Shown here piece after piece: positions 8,005 through 17,240 of a DNA stretch of 28,971 bases. The DNA comes from Chara braunii (taxonomy: Eukaryota > Streptophyta > Charophyceae > Charales > Characeae): contig BFEA01000709.1 in the NCBI GenBank assembly GCA_003427395.1, positions 521,500 to 550,470 on the forward strand. Direction: 5' to 3'. The position numbers were made by a program, and so were the translations under genes. The number at the start of each line of letters is the position of its first letter. The stretch's first letter is position 1. The notes under the pieces are model-generated. The model was given only the letters and a program-made list of their open reading frames with translations. It made no database searches and was not told the DNA's origin.

Positions 8005-8155
8005 TGTTGTTGTTGTTGTTGTTGTTTTTTAAAGACAAGCTCCATCTATTGGTGGGGAGCAGCACCTGCTGGAAACCGGGTCCAGCGTCCCATAGATACA
8101 ACTTCTCCTCACAGGTTGGCACAAAACTGGGAACCGGGCCCAGCGTCCCATCACG
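8005..8155 (-). mobile_element. Retroposon family R1, copies 2 and 3 in tandem
   Basis: On the minus strand, a partial copy (GGGACGCTGGGCCCGG, 8155-8122) is followed by a full 3' end (GGGACGCTGGACCCGG, GCAGGTGCTGCTCCCCACC, ~8095-8030). An (AAC)n tail comes next (plus-strand TGT repeats at ~8005-8027). The short GCTGG...CCAGC stem around ACCCGGTTT is kept in most family copies. The T-tract at 8028-8034 is the A-run before the tail. Confidence 0.65.
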
Positions 8156-8249
8156 AATACATTCGGAAAATTCAATCAGAACTTGCATGAGAAAGAACCA
8201 GGAACTACTAGAAAAATCTAATTAGAACTACGTTTTTTGGTTTGAAATA

Positions 8250-8568
8250 GGACTTCAACTTTCCATCTCCCTTCGACGAGCCGACCTCCTCCACCACATA
8301 GTTCGAAGGGAGAGAAGAAAGTAATCAGTCCAGAAACAAATTCTGAGCAAGTCTGAGAACAATTAGCTTCCTGCCTGCTATGCCTAGCAACCCCCTGCTC
8401 TTCCTCATCTCCCGACGAGCCGACCTCCTCCACCACATAGTTCGGAAGATAAGAAACAGCAGACAATCAACCTCTCCAAAACCCATATGGTTAAGAATGG
8501 ACTTCAATATTCCATCTCCCTTCGACGAGCCGACCTCCTCCACCACATAGTTCAAAGAGAGAGAAGAT
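8250..8568. repeat. Three repeats sharing an identical 31-nt core
   Basis: Copies at 8250-8318, 8404-8460 and 8499-8568 share CGACGAGCCGACCTCCTCC then ACCACATAGTTC without a mismatch, while the flanks and spacing vary. CTTCGA...TTCGAAG around the first core could form a short stem. The frame differs from copy to copy, so the core is not a conserved peptide. Confidence 0.8.
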
Positions 8569-9239
8569 AATTGGAGTCCAATCAAGGAATTGAGAAAATG
8601 TCATCAGATCTTTTTTTATGACGCCGTAAAAAGGATACGCTTCCATTGGTCACAGTTCCAACCAATCCCTACCCACTATACCTTGTCTCATGCTGCCTCC
8701 ACCGAGGAAAATCCCTCGGCCCCAACATAAAACAGATCCCCTTCCCTCCCACCACTACCTCCGCAACGGCAACCAATCCCCTCCTAGAGGCTGCCTTTGC
8801 CTACCCCTTGTCCCTATCTGCCCCCGCTGGGGTTGAAGGCGACCAACTCTCCAACCTCAGCCCCAGACTCAGACAATCCCCAATCTGCCCTACTCCCAAT
8901 AGGGCCACTGCCTCCCACCATGCAACACCCCTGTAGAATAAGGCTCCCCTATAACAGACCCCAGGGTTAATTTTTCGGGGACAGCTAACTAGTAGTCTAT
9001 ACCCACAACTGGCCAGCCCTATCTCTCCTTCCCCTAGCTTACCCAAGGCCAGGCGGAGCCCAGGCTAACAGTCCTACCGTCCTTCCCCTGGCTTGTCCCC
9101 TAACTTAGGCCAGGCGGATCTCAGACCTGTTGAGGGTAACTACCGTATATCTATACCCTGGAGTCTCAAAAAACCCCTGCCTACCAAAGTTCCAGCCATA
9201 ACCTCCGAAGTCCTATCCCCACTACAGCGTCTGCAAAAA
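8569..9239. other. C-rich region with two open frames of unknown status
   Basis: Plus frames 8646-8936 and 9093-9302 are proline-rich and carry no motif I recognise. A pair of CCAGGCGGA-type words (9049 and 9110) hints at a small duplication. The second frame leads by a frameshift into the pentapeptide-repeat frame that follows, so it may be the upstream part of the same decayed ORF. Confidence 0.35.
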
Positions 9240-9600
9240 CTCATGAAAAAAACGAAACAAAGGGGGAACATGCAGGGCAAAACCCAGTGGCGAAATTGCT
9301 AAACAATCCCAACATGAAAACGTTATGTCTGAAATTTCTGCTACAAATAATCGTAATCAAGAAGTAAGTAATCAAGAAATAGGTGATCGAGATATAGGTA
9401 GTCGGGATATAGGTAATCAAGATATAGGTAATCTAGATGTAGGTAATTAAGATATAGCTAATCAGGATGTAAATTGGGTAGCCGAAGACGGTACCCTGAG
9501 ACTAAAAGGTTTTCATATTGATGAAGCATGTTAACTAAGCCCTATGAGCGAAATTGGGATTTACGGTTGTTAATGCACCTGCTAGTTTCCGGGCTGGCCC
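9240..9600 (+). pseudogene. Decayed ORF with five-residue repeats, family unknown
   Basis: A frame entering near 9270 reads ENVMSEISATNNRNQE, then repeats of the type [DE]-[IV]-G-[ND]-[QR] about seven times, followed by VNWVAEDGTLRLKGFHIDEA. It has one in-frame stop (9448-9450). A one-base shift near 9540 leads to YERNWDLRLLMHL, then LVSGLAPAEVRYVSHLSGL. The downstream part has the regular composition of real protein. I do not recognise the family. A retrotransposon Gag or a recombinase are possibilities, but neither is supported by a motif. Confidence 0.45.
9348..9470 (+). repeat. 15-bp minisatellite encoding a pentapeptide
   Basis: About eight degenerate units of GATATAGGTAATCAA in register with the reading frame (15 bp = 5 codons). 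The unit length explains why the frame survives its expansion. Confidence 0.8.
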
Positions 9601-10082
9601 CGGCTGAAGTTCGGTATGTCTCGCACTTATCTGGCTTATGCTAAATTGACGCTTATGTCCCCTGAGTTGCCTCTGCTGACTGTGGCATTCATAATTGGCC
9701 TGTTATCATGTATGCCTTCATACCAGAGGTCGAAGACTAACCCCTTGCCTTTTATATTAGCTATTTTCCCTTTAGCTAGGGTCACTTCTATGAACCTCTA
9801 TTTGTGTTCCGCTGCTCTGCCTGGGTCGTCTGACGTTTTCTCCCTTACTCTTTGTCACCTAACCCAGTATTATGTCACAACATGCTGTTGAAACAGGCCC
9901 CATGCCTCCTTGGCGTGTATTGGCCTTTTATCTATTGTCTCCTGACAGCTTTTCTTCCAGATGATCCACAGTGCCAACTTTTCTTAATACCTGGAAGTAG
10001 TTTGTTGTTTCCAGTACCTACCACGGTTTTGGGGCTAAGAATCCTCGTAACAACAGTTGTGGACCCATTGGGAATTCTGCTG
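9601..10082. other. Intergenic DNA, no gene recognised
   Basis: The open frames at 9616-9891 and 9852-10136 are hydrophobic and T-rich and match no family I know. The stretch ends at the start of the PLE-associated repeat. Confidence 0.4.
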
Positions 10083-10156
10083 TTGTGGAAGCAAAGAATG
10101 ACAAGTCAGACGGCTTCAGTTCCATTCAATAAATGACACAGCGCTCCGGAGAAGAA

Positions 10157-10240
<84 letters not shown>
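10157..10240. repeat. (GA)n microsatellite, ~40 units
   Basis: An uninterrupted GA run inside repeat D. The partner repeat has only a short imperfect GA-rich stretch at 18061-18080, so the expansion happened after the two copies separated. The serine-leucine frame opposite is an artefact. Confidence 0.95.
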
Positions 10241-10241
<1 letters not shown>

Positions 10242-10386
10242 GTAAGAAAACTCTAAGGATGCCACGGATCTCCCGTACGCCACCAAAGGTCGTAGAGTCA
10301 TCATTAAAAGACCATGAAACAATCAGCGCAAAAACAACTCCTTGTCATCATCAAAACCCAGGAACTACGCTGACTGCACGGTGAAA

Positions 10387-10453
10387 GCGACCATACACCG
10401 CGTTTCGGCCGGTCGGCCGGTCGGCCAGCCGGCACTCGTCAGGGTTCTGTCGC
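10387..10453 (-). ncRNA. Hammerhead-like motif in the PLE repeat (type I arrangement)
   Basis: On the minus strand CTGACGAG (10442-10435) is followed by a GC-rich stem II of about 11 pairs with a bulged U. The 3' core CGAAAC (10407-10402) follows. A short helix III (AC/GU around GCGGU) leads to a GUA site. Flanking GCGA (10453-10450) and TCGC (10390-10387) can form helix I with a bulge. Core position N7 = C is allowed. One pair next to the cleavage site does not fit, and stem II has grown by tandem CCGGTCGG units, so activity is doubtful. PLE pLTRs are known to carry small type I hammerheads, which is why I report it. Confidence 0.45.
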
Positions 10454-10839
10454 GAAGGAAGGAGTATTGTAGCAGTCCTAGCTAGTCTTGTTATAGGGTC
10501 CTAAAATTGTCCTACCGCACTAGGAACAGACTCAGAGTAAACCTTCACCGTTGATGTTCTCCAATCCTCCGATACTCATCTTTTGACAAACCTGGGCCAT
10601 AGTACCCGGTAGGACGAGAACCAGGCCTGGGATTACTTCTTAGCGGAACTCCGAAGAGAGGAGCCCTAGGTGGACCAGAACCACGCCCAGGGAGGAAGGG
10701 AAATACCCAGGTGCACAAGGACCATTCTTGGGATAGAACAATTCACCCTTGTCTTCGGACGCACTGCATGGCCCCGCCTTTTAACTCAGCATTGCACCCC
10801 AATCGGTAAACAGACGAATCAAGTCAGCCCATACCCCAC

Positions 10840-12972
10840 CAGACTGCGTGGAGAAAACTCCCTGTGCTTGATCAAAGAAAAGGTCCGGAAAACCTTGTAC
10901 GGATCACTCCATCTTCAGTGTGAACAAGAAAGCCGCTTCTGTGCCAGGTACCACTGTGCACCTCTCGGCGCGATGAAGAAAGGAGCTTACTGCCATCTTC
11001 TGCTTCTTGCTCGTGAATGTACAGAAATCATGCGGGTTCTGGAATCTGATATGCACTGTGCTGATGAACCTTTGGTTTTTAATACTTTTTATGCATCGCC
11101 ACTGAACACGCACCCCATTTCCCACCAAACACCTTCACGACGTGTCCGAGAAAATCCCAACTGCTCCCTGTACTTGTCCGCTCAAGTGACAGGTTTGCAT
11201 CAAAACAACTTTGGAAACTCATCAACATCTGTTCTGCCTCATCTTTGACCTACTGTCTCCCTCTGTGAATCTGACAAAAACAGCAACATCATCTATCAGT
11301 TGAATACCCGAAATCAGTCTACGATCTGTACCGAGAGCTGCCAAGAATGCAAACTCATTGTATGCACAGAGCAGACAAACCACGGCTGGGCTAGATGCCT
11401 TGCCCATACGGATCCCGACCTGCTGCCTGAGAATTACACCACATGCAGAGACGTACGCGTTCCTCGCATCAAATTCGACAAACCTCAAGATGTCAGAAAA
11501 CTCTTATCTGTTTCCAACCAACTTCTGCTTTGCCCATTCTCATCTTTGCACCCTTCCCTTGCATCTTGATCAACACCCCTTTTCCTCCTTTCATCGTCAA
11601 AAAATCAATTACCCATTCTACTAGTACTGCCTTGGTGATAGCATCATGCAGGAGATTAAAAAACATCTCCTTGATATCAAATGCGACACCAATGAATCCC
11701 TCCCCATTCTTGATTGTCCTGTTGCCAGCAGTGAGTCTTTCCACCAAATTTGTACTCTACTACTCTCCACATTAAAATGGGTCTGAGCAGGCAAATCCCA
11801 AAGCAATTGATTAAGTGCACGAGCTACACACTCGCTAGCAGTCACACTTCACTCATGATGTGATGGACAAATCAGCCGCCACTAACCCACGTTCTTCTGC
11901 CCGGGTAACACATATGCTCTGCCCAACATCCCTATCTTTTTCATGCACCCAAAGCCTGATATCCCTGTGCCTTGAACTCAACCTCTTTATATGGCTAAGC
12001 TCTCCTTCACTGGACTCGCATTTTCCAAAGCCAGTATTGTCTAAAAACAGCTTGGACATACATGAACGGTATATGACAGGGCAACAAATCAAACTGTCAC
12101 CGGGATTATGATCAATTGTACAACAGACTAGCCCCTTTAGTTTGTGTTTCTAGCCCAAGACATCATCCATGCAGAAAGCCTCCTCACACTCATCGGCCTC
12201 TTCAGCGAAACAACCCTGCAAATCATCCTCAAAAGAACCGTACCCAGCCCCAACTAGAAAGCCAACAAGCTCCAAGGATTGCAGCATTTGATGCTTCAAA
12301 CACTCTAATACGAGTGTTATGCGAAAGATGCGGAATGTTTTTTGCATTCCTCATCCAACCCAGAACGAACTCAGCCTCGCACATCCTAAAACACTCATGC
12401 GAGTTCACCCTTGGATACTCCGAACCAAATCTCGTTCGGGTACATACATGTTCATCCATCTTTGCAATAGTCCGAAAATTATACATGTTCCCAACACTTT
12501 TGTTCTTAACCCAAACAACCCGCATCTGCCTCGTTATTATCTCTTTCCAACCATTAGACAAATCCAACTCCCTAAGCATTCTCCTGCCCACCTGCCTAAC
12601 CACACTTTTTCTAATTCACCCATCAAATGTAATCCTCACAACCAATCTCTGTCATAAGGAAATTTCAATTTTCTTGATTATCACGTTCGACAATACACAA
12701 CGCAATTTATATCTTGCCTTCTTCTCTAAAAAAGCCTGAATGACACCATACAACAAAATCAGCTTGTCCTGAGTCCATGAAAACAACTCAAAATCTCTAG
12801 GTGGATTGCTGAAAAAGGAGCTCAATAGCGGTTGGCATGCCGTAGCAGACGAACAAAAGGAGATAATAGAGACAAACTCAATCTCATCTGGAAACCATCC
12901 CCTGCACTTGTGCACCTGCTGAGACCCAAGGTGCATACTTACCGTCGACGATTCAAAGCATCTCTTAATCAC
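10840..12972 (-). pseudogene. Penelope-like reverse transcriptase remnant
   Basis: Frameshifted minus-strand pieces line up as one RT. They are RVVWVKNKSVGNM (from 12522), a segment with VHEKDRDVGQ (~11950), VARALNQLLWDLPAQ (~11830), motif A AFDIKEMFFNLLHDAI (catalytic Asp at 11678-11676), and motif B QVGIRMGKASSPA (from ~11420). Motif C follows as LIDDVAVF (Asp pair 11293-11288), then FQSCFDANLSLE and WDFLGHVV (FLGH at 11153-11142). The frame ends near 10860. DIK-M-NLPH-like motif A, GIPMG-like motif B and a terminal FLGH-type motif fit PLE RTs, not LINE or LTR RTs. No GIY-YIG endonuclease follows it. It has several frameshifts and stops, so it is not functional. Confidence 0.65.
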
Positions 12973-13221
12973 TTTTCATCGATCAACCAAAATCTTGCCC
13001 CCTTCACATGTAAGCTTAAACTGCAAATCCCTTCTTCCCAAGCCTGATTCAAACGCTTCATAAGACTACGAAAAACTGACCCATCCTCATTTTTGAAACC
13101 GACGCGGATGCCCTTAATTCCTTATCACGAAAGCCTAGTGCGGGTTCAACACAAGAATCACAAACTTCTCCAACAACAACACATCCTCCTACACATATTG
13201 TGAAATATCACCTCTCCTGGC
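12973..13221 (-). pseudogene. Linker of the PLE-like ORF, no domain seen
   Basis: Minus frames have protein-like composition (RMGQFFVVL, then MKRLNQAWEEGICSL and HVKGARFWLIDEK). They connect the tandem duplication to the RT part, with stops. No known domain. Confidence 0.35.
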
Positions 13222-13717
13222 GGGCTGTACAACCTATGGTTTCTCTTACCACTCTTAATCAACTTCTCACTCGTTACTTGATAAGCGTGCTCCCGCCACC
13301 ACACCCTCAAACTTCCACTCGTTGACCCAACTTATTGACGCTTACACCATGGTGATATTAAAACATAGACCACCAACCCTTCTCTATCCAACACATTGAT
13401 CCCCTCCCGCAATAAATCAAACAAAAAAACTTTTCAATTTTGTATCCCACAGGATCGTGTCACGAAAGAGGGCTATACAACCTATGGTTTCTCTTACCGC
13501 TCTTAATCAACTTCTCACTCATTAGGTGATAAATGTGCTCCCCCCACCGCACCCCCAAACTTCAACTCGTTGAACCAACTTACAGAAGCTTACAACATGG
13601 TGACATTAACACATAGACCACCAACCCTTCTCTATCCAACACATCAATCCCCTCAAGCAACAACTCGAACGAAAACTTTTCAATTTTGTACCCTACACGA
13701 TCGTGTCACGAAAAATC
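13222..13717 (-). repeat. ~248-bp tandem duplication inside the PLE-like ORF
   Basis: Copy A 13222-13470 and copy B 13471-13717 match along their length (ACAACCTATGGTTTCTCTTA, ATCAACTTCTCACT, AGACCACCAACCCTTCTCTA, GATCGTGTCACGAAA). They differ by substitutions, many of them C/T. In the minus frame both encode YKIEKF, then GIDVLDREGLVVYV. The duplication disturbs the ORF. Confidence 0.9.
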
Positions 13718-14240
13718 AATGATAACACTGCAAAAGAAAGAACCTCGTTAATACCTCTATCATGCAAATGCTCAACTGGCCCTGCTGGATGTTGTCTACA
13801 CTCCTTCACAACATCCCACAGGCGAGCCGTGTTTGGGAACCCTCCCCAAACAGCGTCATTGGAACTTCAGTGATGACAGGTTCTTGTCATCGATTGTTCT
13901 CCTTCATCTCTACTCTCCTCCACCTCTTCGTGTTCTTCGTCAAACCGAACAGGGGTCTTTCCTCGTTTAGAATCTGGCTTGCTAAACATCAGATCAGCTC
14001 AGTACTCGGCTAGTTCTGCCGCCGACACATTAACGGTCTTGTAACACAACCCCGACTCATGACCAAGTGGCTCAATCCCACCTTTCTTCAGTTGCTTTAG
14101 TCTTCTTTTCTCCCGTCTTCGGCAACCTCCCTCGTGTCATCTTCATCCTGCCCCGTCTTGTTGTCCTTTTCTATGAAGTCGATACTTGCTCCATATGTTA
14201 CTCATAATTGTTCCTTGCATAAAAGGTGACTGCTTCTCAA
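13718..14240 (-). pseudogene. Decayed coding segment upstream of the PLE-like RT
   Basis: The minus strand reads GIEPLGHESGLCYKTVNVSA, then MFSKPDSKRGKTPVRFDEEH and an acidic stretch, then LWDVVKECRQHPAGPVEHLH and GINEVLSFAVLSL. The last part runs into the duplication. It has two or three stops. The composition is gag-like, but I recognise no domain. Confidence 0.45.
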
Positions 14241-15100
14241 CTTGCTGCGTCGTCAATTTCCCAAGTTGTTCCTTCAGTCACGCCATTTCTACCTCGGCTT
14301 CCATACGCTTGACTTCCGTGTTGGTCTTCCTCTCTTTCAACATCTCAACCTCCACCTCACTACAGCGTTGAAGGGCCCTTACTCGACGCAGCTCTGCCTG
14401 AAGCCACTCAAATTCATTTGCGGCATCATTGGTCTTGAACCTTGGCCTACCCCATACCATGGAGACCAAGGTGGCCATGGATATGGATCCCCATTTGTTT
14501 TCTGGGCGCAACGATTCATCCCGCCAACATCGTGTTTCCTCCGCTACTTGTTCATCTCACTTCCTCATCCCTTCAATCTCAAAATGCAACGCTTCTAGCT
14601 GTCTATCCATTTCTGGCTGGCTTTGAAATTGTCGATCCTCCTTTCATTCCCGTAATCCTTTAACCTCCCACCATACCATGTTCATCGCCCGTTCCATCAA
14701 CTCAAGATCCTCCCAATTGCCAATAACTTCCACTCTAGGTATCCTAACTACCTCTTGGGCGACCATGCACACACCTGTGCCCATGCGTCCTCACAACTCA
14801 TCATGTTCTTTCCTTAGTTTAGCCAGCTCTTCCGCCTCCTTACTAATGTTGTTTTCATTCTCGGTCTTATTTCCCATGAAGACATCGTACATCGACGCTA
14901 GCTTCTTCTCCAAGCTACTCCCGACCTCTCTTTCACTATCTTCTTCTCATCTTCTTCTTCTGCTATTTTTCTCCTATTGTTTTTTCTTCCGCTATTCTTC
15001 CTTCTTATCATCAACTGCTAGCGTTGCTTCCAACTTGTCAGCCCATTCTCGAATCTGCCAATATCCGACCTTGGAGCCTCAACATGTTACTTGGTCGCTC
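14241..15100 (-). pseudogene. Charged coiled-coil-like segment of the PLE-like element
   Basis: Minus frames hold long Glu/Lys/Arg/Leu-rich helices: ANEFEWLQAELRRVRALQRC, then VEVEMLKERK and VKRMEAEVEM (14430-14280), and a lysine/glutamate-rich piece near 14990-14900. Heptad-like hydrophobic spacing suggests a coiled coil, as in Gag or ORF1 proteins. It has several stops and lies in the same orientation as the RT. Membership of the same element is inferred from order and strand only. Confidence 0.45.
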
Positions 15101-15330
15101 TGACCGGTAGTGATCGTAAGGAAAAAATCAGTGCACTAGATAGCGCGGTTGCCTGTATTGTGGCTGCCTCGTTTCCACATGCAGGCACTCTCCCGCAAAA
15201 TGTTCTAGCTCGCCACAGTTTAAGCACGTACGAACGCCCTAGCTATAGGACTAGGGCTCTGGCACCTGAAGTAGTGCTGGATCACCTGCTCTGGGGTCTC
15301 CCAGAGAGGCCAGTGTTGTAACGAGTAAAA
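15101..15330 (-). pseudogene. CCHC zinc-knuckle remnant
   Basis: The minus strand encodes RTCLNCGELEHFAGECL with spacing C-X2-C-X4-H-X4-C (15226-15185). This is a canonical retroviral-type zinc knuckle that binds nucleic acid in Gag proteins. A one-base shift lies just upstream (QHYFRCQSPSP). It precedes the coiled-coil segment, then the RT, all on the minus strand. Confidence 0.6.
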
Positions 15331-15341
15331 ACCACACGTGG

Positions 15342-16030
15342 TCAACGACTTGTCGAATCTTTACCGAACGTAATTCTGAAGTGGAAAGATTCAACGATTT
15401 TGAAGTTTTTTTTAACCGGTTTTGAATGATTTAAAAGGTGTTGAAAATGTTGAATACCCCCCCCTTTCGCATAATGTTGAATATTCTGAAAATTTTGAAG
15501 TGGTGAAAATGTGGAATATTTTGAATGCCCCCTTATATCCCAATACAAATAGACGTTGAAGATTCTGAAAACTTAGAAGTGGTGAAGATGCTGAAAATTT
15601 TGAACAACCCGCGAGGCGTCCGGATGAACTTTGACGCTGAATTTCAAATTTTTGAAGTGGTGAAGATGTTGAAAATTATGAACACCCCCCTGAGGCATCC
15701 AGATGAACTTTAACGTTGAAGATTTTGAAAATTTTGAAGTGGTGAAGATGCTGAAAATTCGACCCCCCCCCCCNCCCCCCCCCGCCCCCATTTTTTTTTT
15801 TTTTAAAGGGGGGTGTTCATAATATTCAGCACCTTCACCACTTCAGAAATTTCAAACATTTCATAGTCTAAATGTATATTAAAGTTGAAGATTCTGAAAA
15901 CTTGTGGTGAAAATGCTGAAAAACGTGACCCCCCCCCTTCCCCCTGTTTTGCTTTGTTTTGTTTTGTTTTCTTGGGGGGGGGGTTCATAACTTCAGTACC
16001 TATGAAAAAGTTGAACATTGGTGGACCGGT
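15342..16030. repeat. AT-rich ~80-bp minisatellite with fold-back centre
   Basis: Units contain TTGAAGATTTTGAAAATTTT, GAAGTGGTGAAGATGCTGAA and a CATCCAGATGAAC-type end (15556-15633, 15634-15714, 15715-15768, plus diverged units from ~15380). Beyond the C-tract with an N at 15774 and a T-tract, the unit appears inverted at ~15806-15880, then direct again to ~15940. The C-tract, N and inversion mean assembly here is fragile. Confidence 0.8.
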
Positions 16031-16039
16031 TAACCACCT

Positions 16040-16430
16040 CTCATAAAAACTAGCAAGCGGATCCGACTAAAGCAGGCACAGGCGTGTAGGGACAAAGGGC
16101 GACTCTCCCTGAAGTCTGCAAACGAAGAGGAAACAGCGAGGAAAACCTGAAGTGTAGGGAGAGGTTTGAGGCTTTAGCACACCAACAGGCGGGTGGCAAG
16201 TCCACTAAGAGGCTCAAGGATGTAGTGGGGGGTCCTTTCGAGGTGTTGTAAGACTAGAGCAGCGAGGCTCGGTCAGGGTTGTTCTAGCAGGGAGAGGTTG
16301 CAGGCTTTGGTGTATCAACAGGCAGATGGCAAGTCCACTTCGAGGTTCAGGAACTTCAGGGATGTAAAGGGGGTCATTTAGGGTCTTGGAAGGATTGGAT
16401 CACTGAGGCCCGGTCCAGGTTGCTCAAGCG
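16040..16430 (+). repeat. Two-copy ~133-bp duplication, possibly coding-derived
   Basis: Copies 16156-16288 and 16289-16426 share AGGGAGAGGTT, CAACAGGC, GATGGCAAGTCCACT and GATGTA. The plus frame reads RERFEALAHQQAGGKST then KRLKDVVGG in copy A, and RERLQALVYQQADGKST in copy B, so the duplicated unit was probably protein-coding. The copies are now in different frames. Family not recognised. Confidence 0.65.
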
Positions 16431-16486
16431 CAGTTGGGTAAAGCTCCCAGAACTCTTGTTGTATTCCTCTGTTCAAAGGACGTTGT

Positions 16487-16519
16487 ACCCCGCTCCCAGC
16501 AGGTGCAGATCCCCACAAA
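16487..16519 (+). mobile_element. Family R1 fragment with A-tract
   Basis: CCCGCTCCCAGCAGGTGCAG, then ATCCCCAC and an A9 run, is a variant of the R1 3' end seen at 4500-4560. Confidence 0.45.
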
Positions 16520-16736
16520 AAAAAAGCAACTTTTGCTTCACGGTCACATCGAACTTCACAAAATTAAGGGGGAAAAAAAAAAAAAGATAAAGCCTCATAA
16601 AGGACACAAGACCAAGGATGAAGGATAAATTGTTGTATCCACACGCACGAAGCCACGCTACTGTAGGGCAATTCCTACGGCAGTTACTGCGTGTGTGAAT
16701 GGAAGCAAAGAATGACAAGTCCGAGAACTTCAGTTT

Positions 16737-16892
16737 TTTTTTTTTTTTTTTTTTTTTTTAAGAAAAACTTCATGTCCAGGAATTCTGCTTAACAGGGTGA
16801 TACGAACATCCCCCTTAAGCAGATCCCTGTTGAAGGGTTCCATCTATTGGTGGGGAGCTTCACCTGCTGGAAATTGGGTCCAACGTCCCTAT
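16737..16892 (-). mobile_element. Retroposon family R1, copy 4, with poly(A) tail
   Basis: The plus-strand T-tract at 16734-16759 is the tail. On the minus strand the body starts GGGACGTTGGACCCAATTTC (from ~16890), then GCAGGTGAAGCTCCCCACC and AATAGATGGA. An extra ~70 bp precedes the tail. It interrupts a fragment of the PLE-repeat edge (AAGCAAAGAATGACAAGTC at 16700). No target duplication found. Confidence 0.6.
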
Positions 16893-17240
16893 GCAATGCA
16901 AATGTTGCGTAAACTAATCTGTACCAATCTATTATGTACTCAAGCTAGTGGTGCAATGTTTATGTGTTTCTAACCTCCATGCATATTGTATCTATGTCCC
17001 TCAGGCTGAGCTTTAGAAGATAAGTGTACTATGCAATACCATATGCTAGATCCAATATGACTAGGAGTCAGTCGAGCCGCTCGCCTCAAGAACTAACTAG
17101 ATCCTTAATTGAAATGACATTGGGCGAGTACTGGTGTATTTGCATGAAATCAATCATGCTCTCCTCTTTCGAGTCAGTCGTTACGGGGTCTATGAAGGCG
17201 CTCGCGTTCATTGAATTCTTTTCTACATAAGAATCATGTC
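16893..17240. other. Unassigned DNA before the mitochondrial-like segment
   Basis: AT-rich up to ~17050, with no gene seen. From ~17050 the sequence may already be mitochondrial intron (GACTAGGAGTCAGTCGAGCC contains partly self-complementary words), but I have no motif to prove it. Confidence 0.35.

Larger units (their letters stand above)
10083..10800 (-). repeat. Direct repeat D, probable PLE pLTR (3' side)
   Basis: This block is repeated in the same orientation at ~18030-18731. Landmarks shared in order on the plus strand: ATTCAA..AATG.CACAGC, a (GA)n tract, AAGAAAACTC, AAGGTCGTAGA, CATCATTAAAAGA, CGCGTTTCGG, CCGGCACTC, AGCAGTCCTA, TTATAGGGTC, TCCAATCCTC, CCAGAACCA, AAGGACCATTC, ACCCTTGTCTTC, TTAACTCAGCA and TGCACCCCAA. 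It lies ~70 bp beyond the end of the RT frame on the RT strand. A fragment of its outer edge (AAGCAAAGAATGACAAGTC) also occurs at 16700-16718. PLEs are flanked by such pLTRs. Confidence 0.75.

Noticed and set aside
10116-10322. Serine/leucine repeat protein on the minus strand
   Set aside because: Translation of the (GA)n microsatellite.
10670-11248. 192-residue plus-strand open frame
   Set aside because: It spans the edge of repeat D and the antisense of the RT. Its N-terminal part recurs in repeat U as non-coding repeat, so it is a shadow.
12116-12739. 207-residue plus-strand open frame
   Set aside because: It is antisense to the RT-like frame, which carries recognisable motifs. The plus frame has none.
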